Below are positions 1-14,447 of a stretch of DNA of 64,000 nucleotides, piece by piece (position 1 is the stretch's first letter; each line of letters opens with the position of its first letter). A program made the translations under genes and the position numbers. Where the stretch lies: assembly GCA_029783825.1 (NCBI GenBank), contig JAREIK010009680.1, forward strand, positions 62,001 through 126,000, in the 5' to 3' direction. This DNA is from Sapria himalayana. Its lineage: Eukaryota; Streptophyta; Magnoliopsida; Malpighiales; Rafflesiaceae. The notes beneath the pieces were generated by a model. That model saw only the letters and a list, made by a program, of their open reading frames with translations, had not been told where the DNA came from and searched no databases.

Positions 1-1170
1 TCTATTAATAAAATACATAAAAAAACATAATGCCTAATAATTCCAAGCGTACAAATACAACTAAAATCACCTGGCATTCCTGGACTTCAGAGTTGGCATT
101 GAGTCATTATGCACACTGCATGCTTTCAATTCAGATTTGTCCAAGCCTTTTGGAGGAACCTGAATGATGCACCATATTAAACCTATGCAAAAATAAGATT
201 GTGCATGTTTGTGACATGCAGCATCAAGCATTTGCCTATGTCATTGCTATGCAATGGAATACATGTAAAACTGAATACCCATAAATTCACAAGTCCATAA
301 CTACGACACTTTGTCAATTCATTCTAACCTTCAAATTCCACATTCTTTTGCTCCAATGATCCTCAAAAGAGTATCTCCTGGGTTAGAATGCTTCCTCCTA
401 GAGCTCCAAGAAGTGGCTGTACGTTGCACAGACAAAATATCAAAAAATATGCATGCATCGGTGCGTATGTGTGATGAGGTCCATCTCATAGTCTAATTAT
501 CTACGCATACAACCAAGCTAGAATACAAGTAAAATTACAAAATGCTATAAAGATGGGTCTTCTGCTCCCAGGAGTGTAGCATCGCCAAATGTGTAGTTAC
601 AAAATGCATTAGTGGGCCCCACCTAAAGATACTCATGGGTCTAGTTGCTCCCATTGCATCCTACATAGAGAATAGACAAGATTGTGTGTGTGAGTGTGTC
701 ATGATCCGTCTCTACAAGTACATGGTGCATACAAAGTCCAAAATACAAAAAAGACTACAAACATAAACTACAAGTTTGAATATTTCGCTCCCGTGTGGCT
801 GGTATCGATTCCATTGGTTACTGGCCCTGCTTGGTGATGCTTCAGATTTTACCAACTTTCCAATTAATCATGGATTACCCGCTACTCCTGTTGGGATACA
901 GTTGGGTGCCCCTCTATGCTGCCTGATAGTGTTTGTGGGACCCACTACTAGCTACTCCTGGGTTTACTCCCGACCACTTTGCTCGGTCTCGTAAGTTGTC
1001 TGAATGTTATCATCCCGGCTTGCTAGTGGGGCCCTCTACAAGTTGGTGGCCCATAGTTCTGGCTGCTTCAACGACTTCCTGGCCCCTCTTAATGCTACAC
1101 CAAAATGGATAAGATATGTGCACGTGTGTACTGTGGTCCGTCGCTATGTGTGTGTGCTGCAGCAGTATCA
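1..1170 (-). repeat. Composite repeat block, copy 1 (truncated by window start)
   Basis: This segment is moderately AT-rich and unlike the satellite next to it. It matches, in the same orientation, the stretch from about 57648 to 58813, and in reverse complement the left parts of the blocks at 25234 and 38711. Shared landmarks include the GATGAGGTCCATCTCATAG run near 473-492, the CCCGTGTGGCTGG run near 790, and the end at CAGCAGTATCA, after which the satellite starts with GGGTTTAGGAG. Only about half of the 2.4-2.5 kb block is present, because the rest would lie upstream of base 1. Short open frames at 776-994 and 1004-1186 lie in one frame split by a stop. The matching frame is broken differently in copies 3 and 4, so I do not treat it as a gene. 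Function unknown. Confidence 0.85.
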
Positions 1171-3713
1171 GGGTTTAGGAGTTTAGTAATTTAATTATTT
1201 AGGTATTTTTTGGTTTATAGATCTTATTTAAATAATTAAATAACAAAAAAATTATTTTTATAATTTTTTTTTATTTTCACGGTTATAACCATTGAAAATA
1301 TTATAATTTTTAATTTTTTTTCAAATATTAATACAATATTTAATTATAATAATCATAAAAATTAAATATCATGTAAATTCAATATAAATAATTATATTGA
1401 TCGATATTATAATGCTGATCTTAAAATAGATTAATAAACTATTATTAATAAGATATATATTAATTAAAATATATATGCAAAACCTAAAATGATTCAAAAT
1501 CAAAGTAAAATATATTACTAAATAATAATTTTTTAATTTTAAATTTTTGATTCATTTTATAAGCTTATAAATTTTTTTGATGAAGATAAATTATTTAAAT
1601 TATATTTGTCTCATTCATAATTTTATTTTGCAATTAATATTTCTATAAAAATAAACTATTAAATAATTAAAATGAATATTAAAATTATAATGAAAACAAA
1701 TAAAAATGAGATTTATGATTAATTATTTAGGGAATACCAGTTTAATGCTTTAAGTATTTAGCAGTTTAGGAGTTTAGTGATTTAAGTGTTTAGGAATTCG
1801 GTAGTTTATATGTTTTATTTAAATAATAAAATAACAAAAAAATAATTTTTCAAATTTTTTATCAATTTTGAAGGTTATAATCTTTATAAATATAATAATT
1901 TTAAAATCTTTTTCATATGTGAATACAATATTTAGTTATAATAAACTTAATAATTATATATCATGTAAATTAAAAATAAATAATTTTATTGATAGATATT
2001 AATAAACTAAATATAAATATAAATATAAATATAATAATTATCAAAAAATAAATTAATAAACTATTATTTATTGATAGATATTTATATATTATTTATAAAT
2101 ACTTAAACCTTTAAAGATGGTTTAAATGTTTAAGTATTTAAGGGTTTTGGGGTTTAGGAGTTTAATGATTTAAGCATTTAGGTATTTAGTAGTTTATAGG
2201 TTTTATATAAACAATAAAATAACAAAAAATTTATTTTTATGATTTTATCTCATTTTCAAAGATGATTACCTTTAAAAATATAATAATTTTTAAATTATTT
2301 TGAAATGTAAATATAATATTTAGTTATAATAATCATTATATTTATATATCATATAAATTCAATAAAAACAATTTTATTGATAAATATTCTAATAATGATC
2401 AAAAAATAAATTAATAATCTATTATTAATAAGATAGATATCAATTAAAATATAATTACAAAACCTAAAATGATTCAAAAGCAAAGAAAAATAAATTACTA
2501 TATAATAATTTTTTGTTTTGAATTTTTTTTATTTTAAAAAGTTTATGTATATTTTCTTGATGAAAAATAATTTATATAAATTATATTTGTCTAACTTATA
2601 ATTTATTTTGTAATTATTATATTTATAAAAATAAACAAATAAATAATTAAAATGAATATTTAAAATTATAATGAAAAAAAATGAGATTTATTATTTATTA
2701 TTTAGGGATACCGGTTTAATTTAAATTAGATATTTCTCACTAATAATTTATTTTGTAATTAATATTTCTATAAAAATAAATTGATAAATATTTAAAATAA
2801 AAATTTAAAATTATACTGAATAAAATTTAAAATGAGATTTATTATTTATTATTAATGTATACCAGTTTAATGGATTAAGTATTTAAAGGTTTGTTCATTT
2901 AGGATTTTTCTGATTTATGTTTTTAGGCTTTTAGTGGTTTATACGTTTTATTTAAAAAAATAAAATATCAAAAAAAATTTTATAATTTTTTCTCATTTTC
3001 ATAGATTATAATCTTTGAAAATATATTAATATTTAAATTTTTTTGAAATGTGAATACAATCCTTTGTTATAATAATATTAATAATTATATATCATATAAA
3101 TTCAATATAAAGAATATTATAAAGAATTTTATGGTTTTTGAGATTTAGAAGTTATTGATTTAAGTATTTAGGCATTTGGTGGTTTATATGATTTATTTAA
3201 ACAATGAAATTACAAAAAAAAAATTATTTTTGTTATTTTTTCACATTGTCAAAGGTTATAACATTTGAAAATATAATAATTTTAAAATTTTTTTAAAATG
3301 TGAATAAAATATTTAGTAATAATAATCATTATAATTATATATAAATAAACTAATTATAAATAATTTTATTGATAGATATGATATCAATTATCAAAAAATA
3401 AATTAATAAACTATTATTAATATGATAGATATAAATTAAAATATAATTACAAAACCTAAAATGATTCAAAATCAATGTAAAATTTATTACTAAATAATAA
3501 TTTTTTGTTTTTAAATTTTTACTTATTTTTATAAGATTATATTTTTTTATTAAAAGTAAATTATTAATATTATATTTGTCTGACTAATTATTTATTTTGT
3601 AATTAATATTTATATAAAAAATATACTAATAAATATTTAAAATGAATATTTAAAATTATAATGAATACAAATTAAAATGAATACAAATTAAAATGAAATT
3701 TAGGATTTATTAT
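1171..3713 (+). repeat. AT-rich satellite array, + orientation, block 1 proximal arm
   Basis: Tandem satellite monomers begin right at the block 1 edge. Telomere-like heptamer runs sit near 1740-1815, 2125-2200, 2865-2945 and 3130-3190, and the GGTTATAACC-like dyad centres sit near 1282, 1872, 3005 and 3255. A distinctive element near 2100-2135 (CCTTTAAAGATGG) recurs about 925-945 bp from each of the other three blocks, which proves the flanks are homologous. The arm is about 0.93 kb shorter than its counterpart beside block 2, with the loss near 3115-3131. No gene is visible. Confidence 0.9.
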
Positions 3714-4286
3714 TGTTGTATATAAAATTTATTTTTTGATAATCTATTTGTATAACCAAATATTTTTTCTTTTTTAATATTTTCATGTAAATGCAGAAAA
3801 GGAAATATTAAGAGGCTGGAGATGCAGCAGTAGCATAATAATGGAGGTCTCACTGACTGGACAACGGGCCAAAATTGGAGTAGAGCCTGACCCATCTCAT
3901 GATCCGAACTACTCAGGTTAAATGAACCGAGAGAAATTTTAATATAAAATGTTTTGTAATTTTATTTTTGGGTGGCTGTTTTTCGACCCATGGAATTTTT
4001 CATCATCTCTCTCTCTTCTCTCTGTGCGATTTATCATGACTATTTTGTGTGCTGCATACTGTAAGACATTTTTGTTGCTTTAATCTATAACGCAAAAGCA
4101 TTTTCTGGTGGATTTAGCTAGTCGTACTGAGTGACTAGCGAACCACGTTATTTTCGCTGTTTATTTCTCATTTTTTGATTCTATCATGGATGGTTGCTGA
4201 ATTGGGATATATATATTGCTTGTTTTCTCTTCTTTCTGTGTTTCTATATCTCAATCTCACTGCCCTGGATGCACAAATGCCCCACA
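3714..4286 (-). mobile_element. Solo LTR, copy A (plant Copia-like)
   Basis: Read on the minus strand, this 573-bp unit starts TGTGGGGC and ends TATACAACA, so it has TG...CA ends. It is flanked on both sides by ATTAT (3709-3713 and 4287-4291), a 5-bp target duplication. Satellite units elsewhere show the empty site with a single ATAAT. Inside, on the minus strand, are a run of ATATATAT and an ACGTGGTTCGCTAG motif followed by TCCACCAG, an arrangement common in plant Copia LTRs. No internal retrotransposon sequence, primer-binding site or polypurine tract follows, so it is a solo LTR left by LTR-LTR recombination. The reverse ORF at 3710-3895 is incidental. The Copia assignment is from resemblance only. 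Confidence 0.82.
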
Positions 4287-6795
4287 ATTATATATGGTAT
4301 ACCTGATTAATGGATCAATTATTTAGGGGTTTTATCGTTTAGGAGTTTAGCAAATTATATTTTTAGGCATTTAGTGGTATATAGATTTTATTTATATAAT
4401 AAAAATAAAATTTTTTTATGATTTTTTTTAGATTTTGAAAGGTTATATAACCTTTAAAAATAAAATAATTTTAAAAATCTTTTAAAATGTGAATACCATG
4501 TATAATTATATTAATCTTATTAATTATATATCATATAAATTCAATATAAATAATTTTAATGATAGATATTATAATAATGATCAAAAATAAATTAATAAAC
4601 TATTATTAATAATATAAATATTAATTAAAATATATTTACATTACACAAAATGATTCAAAATCAAAAAAAAAATATATTACTAAATAATAATAATTAATTT
4701 TTAAATTTTTCCATCTTTTTATAAGCTTATATTTTCTTATGATTAAAAATAAATTATTTAAATAAAATCTGTCTCTCTCAAAATTTATTTTGTAATTAAT
4801 TTTTCTAAAAATTAAAATATAAATAATCAAAATGAATATTTAAAATTATAATAAATAGAAATAAAAATGAGATTTATTATTTATTAAGTAATATACAGCT
4901 ATTATAAGGTTTATGTATTTAGGGGTTTCGGGTTTTATGAGCTACTATTTTAAGTAAATAAACATTTAGTGGTCTATAGGTTTTATTTAAAAAAGAAATA
5001 ACAAAAAATTTATTTTTTGTATTCTTTCTCATTTATTAAGATTAAACCATTGAAAATATAATAATTTTTAAATTTTTTCAAAAGTGAATACAATATTTAT
5101 TTATAATAATCATAATAATTATATATCAAATAAATTCAATATAAATAATTTTATTCATAGATATTCTAATAATTATCAAAAAATAAATTAAAAATCTATT
5201 ATGAATAAGATTGATATTACTTAAAATATAATATAAAAATCTAAAATGATTCAAAAGCAAAGCAAAATATATTACTTAATAATAATTATTTGTTTTTAAA
5301 TTTTTATTCTTTTTATAAGCTTATCTATTTTTTGATGAAAAATAATTTTTATAAATTATATTTTTTAACTCATAATTTATCTTATAATTAATATATATAT
5401 AACTTAACAATCAAATTGAATTTTTAAAATTATAATGAAAACAAATAAAAATGAGATTTATTAATTATTATTTTGGGTATACTAGTTTAAAGGATTATCT
5501 ATATAGGGATATCGGGATTTTGTAGTTTAGTGATTTAAATGCTTGGACATATAGTGCTGTATAGGTTTTATTTAAACAATGAAATAACGAAAAAAATTTA
5601 TATTTTTTTATTTTTTGATATTTTCAAATGTTATAATCTTTGAAAATATAATAATTTTAAAATTTTTTTCAAAAGTGAATACACTATTTAATTATAATAA
5701 TATTTATATTTATATATCATAGAAATTCAATATAAACATTTTGATCAAAAAATAAATTAATAATCAATAATTAATAAGATAGATATCAATTGAAATATAT
5801 TTTGAAAACCTAAAATAATTCAGAAGCAAAGCAAAATATATTACAATATAATAATTTTTCTTTTGAAATTTTCTTCATTTTAAAAAGTTTATCTATATTT
5901 TTTTGATCAAAAATAATTTATATAAATTATATTTGTGTAACTCTTAATTTATTTTGATATTAATATTTATATAAAAATTAACAAATAAATAATTAAAATA
6001 ATAATTTAAAATTATAATGAAAAAAAATGAGATTTATTATTTATTATTTAGGGTATACCGGTTTAATTTAAATTAGATCTGTCTCATAAATAATTTATTT
6101 TGTAATTAATATTTCTATAAAAATAAATTTATAAATAATTAAAATAAAAATTTAAAATTATATTGAATAAAAATTAAAATGAGATTTATGATTAAAAATT
6201 TTTATTAAAAAAATAAAAAATAAAAAATAAAATTTTTTGATTTTTTTTTAATTTTTGAAGGTATTATGTAAAGTTTGCCTATTATTAATATAAATAATCT
6301 TAATATATTATTTAAATGTGAATATAATATTTAGTTATAATTTTTAATTTTTGAAAATATAATAATTTTTAATTTTTTTAAATGTGAATATAATATTTAG
6401 TTATAATAATCTTAATAATTATATATTATGTAAACTCAATATAAATAATTTTATTAATAGATATTATAATAAAGATTAATAAATAATTAATAAACTATTA
6501 TTAAAAAGGATGATATAAATTAAAATATAAATGCAAAATCTAAAATGATACAAAATCACAATAAAATATTTTACTAAATAATAAATTTTTTTTAAAAAAG
6601 TTTGCCTATTTTTATAAGCTTATATTTTTTTTTGATGAAATATAAATTATTTAAAGTATATCTGTCTAACTAATAATTTATTTTGTAATTAATATTTCTA
6701 TAAAAATAAACTGATAAATAATTAAAATAAAAATTTAAATTTATACTGAATAAAAATTAAAATGAGATTGATGATTTATTATTAATGTACACCTG

Positions 6796-7390
6796 TTTAA
6801 TGCTTTAAGTATATAAAAGTTTTGTCATTTAAAAGTTTACAATTTATGTTTTTAGGCACTTAGTGGTTTATAGGTTCTATTTAATCAATAAAATAACAAA
6901 AAAAAATTTGAAATTTTTTCTCATTTTCATAGGTTATAACCTTTGAAAATATAATAATATTTAAAATTTTTTGGAATGTGAATACAATATTTAGTTATTT
7001 TAATATTAATAATTATATATCATATAAATTCAATATAAACAAATTTTTTGATAGATAAAATAATAATGATCAAAAATTAAATTAATAAACTATTAATAAT
7101 AAGATAGATATTAATTAAAAAATATTTAAAATACCCAAATCAATACAAGATTAAACTATAATAAATTAATGTATAATAATTTTTAATTTTTAAATATTTA
7201 CTTCTTTTATAAGCCTATATATTTTTTTTAATTACAAATAAATTATTTAAATTATATTTGTCGCACTCTTAATTTATTTTGTAATAAATAATTTATAAAA
7301 ATAAACTAATAAATAATTAAAATCAATATTTAAAATTATAATAAATAAAATAAAAATTAGATTTATTAATTATTAAGTAGTATATAGCGA
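6796..7390 (+). repeat. Representative basic satellite monomer (595 bp)
   Basis: This unit shows the order of modules in the short form of the monomer. A degenerate heptamer run occupies about 6796-6880 and ends TTAGTGGTTTATAGG. A TTATTTAAT-like stretch and A-rich tract follow, then the dyad around 6942, the ATATCATATAAATTCAATATAAAC stretch near 7015-7040 (split here for reading), the GATCAAAAA motif near 7067, a TAAGATAGATATTAATT motif near 7099, an AAGC-containing stretch near 7211, the TTTGT-CGCACT motif near 7256 and the terminal AGATTTATTAATTATT. Function is unknown; the modules are simply what is shared between units. Confidence 0.75.
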
Positions 7391-8115
7391 TTTAATGGTT
7401 TATGTATTTAGGTGTTTACTGATTTATCTATATATGCATTTAGTGGTTTATATGTTTTATTTAAAAAATAAAATAACAATAAATTTTTTTTGTTATTTTT
7501 TGATATTTTCAAAGGTTATAACCTTTGAAAATACATTAAATTTTAAATTTTTTTCTAAAGTGATTACAATCTTTAGTTATAATAATCATTATTTTTATAT
7601 ATCATATAAATTCAATATAAACAATTTTATTGATAAATATTCTAATAATGATCAAAAAATAAATAAATAATTTATTATTAATAAGATAGATATCAATTAA
7701 AATATAATTACAAAACCTAAAATGATTCAGAAACAAAGCAAAATATATTACTATATAATAATTTTTGTTTTGAATTTTTTTTCTTTTAAAAAGTTTATGT
7801 ATATTTTTTTGATTAAAAATAATTTATATAAATTATATTTGTCTAACTCATAATTTATTCAGTAATTAATATATTTATAAAAATAAACAAATAAATAAGT
7901 AAAATTAATATTTAAAATTATAATGAAAAAAAGTGATTTTTTATTTATTATTTAGGGATACAAATTTAATTTAAATTGGATATTACTCACTAATAATTTA
8001 TTTTTTAATTAATATTTCTATAAAAATAAACAGATAAATATTTAAAATAAAAATTTAAAATTATACTGAATAAAATTTAAAATGAGATTTATGATTTATT
8101 ATTATTGTATACCAG
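7391..8115 (+). repeat. Representative long satellite monomer (725 bp) with internal duplication
   Basis: The first about 590 bp follow the basic monomer. At about 7965 the unit reaches a GGGATACAAATTTAATTTAAATT junction and then, instead of starting a new heptamer run, repeats the module TAATAATTTATTTT...TAATTAATATTTCTATAAAAATAAAC a second time before the real unit end near 8115. The extra segment is about 130-150 bp. The same long form recurs in both orientations, for example near 2706-2870, 6063-6200, 11960-12120 and 60345-60490, and reversed near 23555-23700. It is therefore a stable variant and not a one-off event. Confidence 0.7.
7506..7531. repeat. Perfect 26-bp palindrome in satellite monomer
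   Basis: The left half reads TTTTCAAAGGTTA and the right half is its exact reverse complement, with no spacer. It sits at the fixed dyad position of the monomer. Confidence 0.9.
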
Positions 8116-11100
8116 TTTAATGGATTAAGTATTTAGTGGTTTGTTCATTTAGGATTTTAGCGATTTATGTTTTTAGTCTTTTAGTGGTTTATACCTTTTA
8201 TTAAAAAAAATAAATTATCAAAAAAAAATTTTATAATTTTTTATCATTTTCATAGGTTATAACCTTTGAAAATATAATAATATTTAAAATTTTTTGAAAT
8301 GTGAATACAATACTTAGTTATAATAATCATTATATTTATATATCATATAAATTCAATATAAATATTTTTATTGATAAATATTCTAATAATGATCAAATAA
8401 TAAATTATAATGAAAAAAAATAATATTTAGATTTATTATTTATTATTTAGGGTATACCGGTTTAAAATGATTATCTATTTAGGGTTTTCGATATTTAGGA
8501 GTATTTTATTTAAGGATTTAGGCATTTAGTGGTTTATAGAATTTATTTAAACACTGAAATAACAAAATAATTTTTTTTGTTATTTTTTCACATTTTCAAA
8601 GGTTATAACCTTTTAAAATATAATAATTTTAAAATTTATTTAAAATGTGAATAAAATGTTAAGTAATAATAATCATTAAAATTATATATAATATAAACTA
8701 ATTATAATTAATTTTATTGATAGATATGATATTAATTATCAAAATATAAATTAATAAATTATTATTAATATGATAGATATAAATTCAATATAAATAATTT
8801 TAATGACAGATATTATAATAATGATCAAAAATTAAATTAATAAACTATTATTAATAATATAAATATTAATTAAAATATATTTACATTACACAAAATGATT
8901 CAAAATCAAATAAAAATATATTACTAAATAATAATATTTAATTTTTCAATTTTTCCATCTTTTTATAAGCTTATATTTTTTTATGATTAAAAATATATTA
9001 TTTAAATATTATATGTCTCACTCGAAATTTATTTTGTAATAATTTTTCTAAAAAATTTAATATATAAATAATTTTTAAATTTTTTTCAAAAGTGAAAAAA
9101 ATATTTATTTATTATAATCATAATAATTATATATCATATAAATTCAATATAAACAATTTTATTCAAAGATATTCTAATAATTATCAAAAAATAAATTAAA
9201 TATCTATTATGAATAAGATTTATATTACTTAAAATATAATATCAAAACCTAAAATGATTGAAAAGCAAAGAAAAATATATTACTTAATAATAAATTAATT
9301 AATAAACTAGTATTAATAAGAATGCTATAAATTAAAATATAATTGTAAAATCTAAAATGATTCAAAATCAAAATAAGATATATTAACAAAAAATAATTTT
9401 TTATATTTAAAATTTTACCTCTTTTTATAAGCATATATATTTTTTTTTATGAAAAATAAATTATTTAAATTATATCTGTCTCACTAATAATTTATTTTGT
9501 AATTAATATTTTATAAAAATAAACTGATAAATAATTAAAATGAATATTTAAAATTATAATGAATACTAATAAAAATGTGAATTATGATTTATTATTTAGA
9601 CTATACTAATTTAATGTTTTGAGTATTTATGAGCTTCGTGAATTAGAAGTTTAGTCATTTTAGTATTTAGTCATTTATTGGTTTATAGGTTTTATTTAAA
9701 AAATAAAATAAAATAAAGTATTTTTGTTATTTTTTCTAATTTTTGAAGATTATAACCTTTGAAAATATAAAAATTTTTAATTTTTTTTTTGAAAAGTGGA
9801 TACAATATGAAGTTAATAATCATAATAATTAAATATCATATAAATTCAATATAAATTATTTTATTGGTATATATTATAATAATGATCATACAAAAGATTG
9901 ATAAACAATTATTAATAAGATAAATATTGTTTAAAATATATTTCAAAAACCTAAAATGATTCAAAATCAAAGTGAAATATTTTCCTAAATATTAATTTTA
10001 AATTTTTAAAATTTTGTATCCATTTATATGCTTATATAATTTTTGATGAAAACTAAATTATTTAAATTATATTTGTCTCACTAATAATTTATTTTTTAAT
10101 TTATATTTCTATAAAAATAAACTAATAAATAATTAAGAGTATGTTTAAAATTATAATGAATACTAAAAAAAATGAGATTTATTATTTATTATATATAGTA
10201 TACTAGTTTAATGGTTAAATTATTTAGGGGTTTTGTAATTTAGAAGTTTAGCAATTTATGTTTTTAGGCATTTAATGGTTTAATGATTTTATTTATATAA
10301 TAAAAATAAAAAAAAATTTATTTTTTCTGATTTTCAAAGGTTATAACCATTAAAAAATAATAATTTTTAAAATTTTTTGAAATGTGAATACCATGTATAA
10401 ACATATTAATCTTACTAATTATATATCATATAAATTAAATATAAACAATTTTAATGATAGATATTATAATAATGATCAAAAATTAAATTAACAAACTTTT
10501 ATTAAAAATCTAAATAGTAATTAAAATATATTTACATAACACAAAATGTTTCAAAATCAAATCAAAATATATTACTAAATAATAATATTTAATTTTTAAA
10601 TTTTTCTTCTTTTTATAAGATTATATTTTTTTTTTATTAAATATAAATTATTTAACTATTATTTGTCTCATTCGAAATTTATTTTGAATTAATTTTTCTA
10701 AAAAATTAAACTATAAATAATTAAAATGAATATTTAACATTATAATAAATAGAACTATAAATCAGATTTATTATTTAATAAGTAAAATATAGCTATTAAA
10801 AGGTTTATGTATTTTGGGCTTTCGTGGTTTATGAGCTTACTGATTTAAGTAAGTAATCATTAATGATCTATAGGTTTTATTTAAAAAATAAAATAACAAA
10901 AAATTTATTTTTATTTTTTTTCTCATTTTTTAAGGTTATAACATTTGAAAATATAATAATTTTTAAATATGTTTCAAAAGTGAATATAATATTTATTTAT
11001 AATAATCATAATAATTATATATCAAAAAATAAATAAAATAAACAATTTTATTGATAGATATTCTAATAATTATCAAAAAATAAATTAATAATTTATTATG

Positions 11101-13404
11101 AATAAGATTGATATTACTTAAAATATAAAATCAAAACCTAAAATGATTCAAAAGCAATGCAAAATATATAACTAAATAATAATTAATTGTTTTTAAATTT
11201 TTATTCTTTTTATAAGCTTATCTATTTTTTGATGAAAAATAAATATTATAAATTATATTTTTAACTCATAATTTATTTTATAATTAATACAGATATACAA
11301 AAAAAAACTAATAATCAAAATAATTTTTTAAATTATAATGAAAACAAATAAAAATGAGATTTATTAATTATTATTTAGTGTATACCGGTTTAAAGGATTA
11401 TCTATATTGGGGTCTCGGGATTTTGTAGTTTAGCGATTTAAGTGTTTAGGCATTTAGTGGTGTATTGGATTTATTTAAAAAATGAAATAACAAAAAAAAA
11501 AAATTTTTTCCCATGTTCGAAGGTTATAATCTTTGAAAACATAAAAATTATAAAACTTTTTTCAAAAGTGAAAACAATATTTAGATATAATAATTATTAA
11601 ATTTATATATCATATAAATTCAATATAAACATTTTTATTGATAAATATTCTAATAATGATCAAAAAATAAATTAATAATTTATTATTAATAAGATATATA
11701 TCATTTAGAATATAATTAAAAATATTAAAATGATTCAGAAGATAAGCAAAATATATTACTATATAATAATTTGTTGTTTTGAAATATTTTTTTTAAAATT
11801 TATCTATATTTTTTTTGATGAAAAATAATTTATATAAATTATATTTGTTTAACACATAATTTATTTTGTAATTAATATTTATATAAAAATATACAAATAA
11901 ATAATTAAAATGAATATTTAAAATTATAATGAAAAAAAATGAGTTTTATTATTTATTATTTAGGGTATACTAGTTTTATTTAAATTCGATCTATCTAACT
12001 AATAATTTATTTTGTAATTAATATTTATATAAAAATAAACTGATAAATAATTAAAATAAAATTTTAAAATTAAACTGAATAAAAATTAAAATGAAATTTA
12101 TGATTTATTATTAATGTATACCAGTTTAATTGTTTATGTATTTAGAGGTTTTGTCATTTAAAAGTTTAGCGATTTATGTTTTTAGGTATTTAGTGGTTTA
12201 TAGGATTTATTTAAACAATAAAATAACATAAAAAAATTTAGTAATTTTTTCTCATTTTCATAGGTCATAACCTTTGAAAATATAATAATATTTAATATTT
12301 TTGAAATATAAATATAATATTTAGTTATAATAATATTAATAATTATATATCATATAAATTCAATATAAACAATTTTATTGATATATATTATAATAATGAT
12401 CAAAAATTAAATTATTAAACTATTAATAATAAGATTGGTATTCATTAAAAAATATTTACAAAACCCAAATTGAATCAAAATTAAAGTAAAATATATTACT
12501 TAATAATAATTTTTAATTTTTAAATTTTTACTTATTTTATAAGCGTAAATACTTTTATTGATTAAAAATAAATTATTTAAATTATATTTCTCCCAATAAT
12601 AATTTATTATGTAATAAATATTTCGATAGAAATTAATAATAAATAATTAAAATAAATATTTAAAATTATAATAAATAGAAATAAAAATTAGATTTATTAA
12701 TTATTAAGTAGTATATAGTGGTTTAATGGTTTATGTATTTAGGCATTACGAGATTTAGGAGTTTACTGATATAACTATGTATGCATTTAGTGGTTACAGG
12801 GTTTATTTAAAAAATAAATAAACAAAAAAAAATTTTATTATTTTTTGATATTTTCAAATGTTATAACCTTTGATTATATAATAATTTTTAATTTTTTTTC
12901 AAAAGTGAATTTAATATTTAGTTATAATAATCATTATATTTATATTTCATATAAATTCAATATAAATAATTTTATTGATAAATATTCTAATAATGATCAA
13001 AAAATAAATTAATAATCTATTATTAATAAGATAAATATCAATTAAAATATAATTACAATACCTAAAATGATTAAGAAGGAAAGCAAAATATATTACAATA
13101 AATTATTTTGTTGATGAAAGATAAATTATTTATATTATATCCGTCTCACTAATAATTTATTTTGTAATTAATATTTCAATAAAAATAAACTCATAAATAA
13201 TTAAAACGAATATTTAAAATTAGAATGAATACTAATACAAATGAGATTTATTATTTATTATTTAGAGTATACTAATTTAAAGGCATATGTATTTATGGAC
13301 TTCTGGATTTAGGAGTTTAGTCATTAAGAATTTAGGTATTTTGTGGTTTATAGATTTTATTTAAAAAATCTAATAACAAAAATTTTTTTTTATATTTTTT
13401 CTTA

Positions 13405-13430
13405 TTTTCAAAGGTTATAACCTTTGAAAA
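13405..13430. repeat. Perfect 26-bp palindrome in satellite monomer
   Basis: Same 26-bp perfect dyad as at 7506, in a different monomer about 5.9 kb away, with identical bases. Confidence 0.9.
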
Positions 13431-14421
13431 TATAATAATTTTTATATTTTTTTAAAATGTGAAAATATTATTATGTAATAATAATCTAAATAATTATATA
13501 TTATGTAAAATCTCTATAAATAATATTTTTATAGATATTATGATGACGATAATAAAATAAAATAATAAACTATTATTAATAAGATAGATATTAAATAAAA
13601 TTTATTTGCAAAACCTAAAATAATTCAAAATCAAAGTAAAATATATTAATAAGATAGATATTAAATAAAACTATTATTAATAAGATAAAATATATAGGTT
13701 TAAAAGATTATATATTTAGGAGTTATGAGATTTAAGAATTTAGTGATTTAAGTGTTTAGGCATTTAGTAGTTTATAGGTTTTATTTAAAAAATAAAATAA
13801 CAAAAAATTTTATTTGTTATTTGTTCTCATTTTTGAAGGATATAACCTTTGGAACTATAACAATTTTAAAATTTTTTTGAAATGTGAATACTATATTTAT
13901 TTATGATAATCTTAATAATTATATATCATGTAAATTCAATATAAACAATTATATCGATATATATTATATTAATGATCATACAAAAGATTAATAAACAATT
14001 ATTAATAACATAAGTATTGTTTAAAATATTTTTACAAAACCTAAAATGATTCAAAATCAACGTAAAATAGTTTACTAATTATTAATTTTAAATTTTTTTA
14101 TCCATTTATAAGCCTATATATTTTTTGATGAAAAATAAATTATTTAAATTATATTTGTCTCACTATTAATTTATTTTTTAATTTATATTTCTATAAAAAT
14201 AAAGTAATAAATAATTAAAATGTATATATAAAATTATAATGAATACTAATAAAAATGAAATTTATGATTTATTATTTCGAGTATAACTATTTAATGGTTT
14301 AAGTTTATGGTCGTTTTGGGCTTAATGACTTTATTGAATTATATGTTTGCACATTTATGTGTTTATAGGTTTTATTTAATCAATGAAATAATAAAAATTT
14401 TATTTTTATGAATTTTCGTGA

Positions 14422-14447
14422 TTTTCAAAGGTTATAACCTTTGAAAA
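14422..14447. repeat. Perfect 26-bp palindrome in satellite monomer
   Basis: Same perfect dyad. It lies in the monomer type that carries the TGTTTGCACATTT variant of the heptamer run. Confidence 0.9.

Noticed and set aside
311..496. 61-codon frame in block 1
   Set aside because: No domain, and the equivalent DNA in the other blocks does not keep the frame open (the reverse ORFs at 25929-26204 and 57829-58011 lie on unrelated frames).
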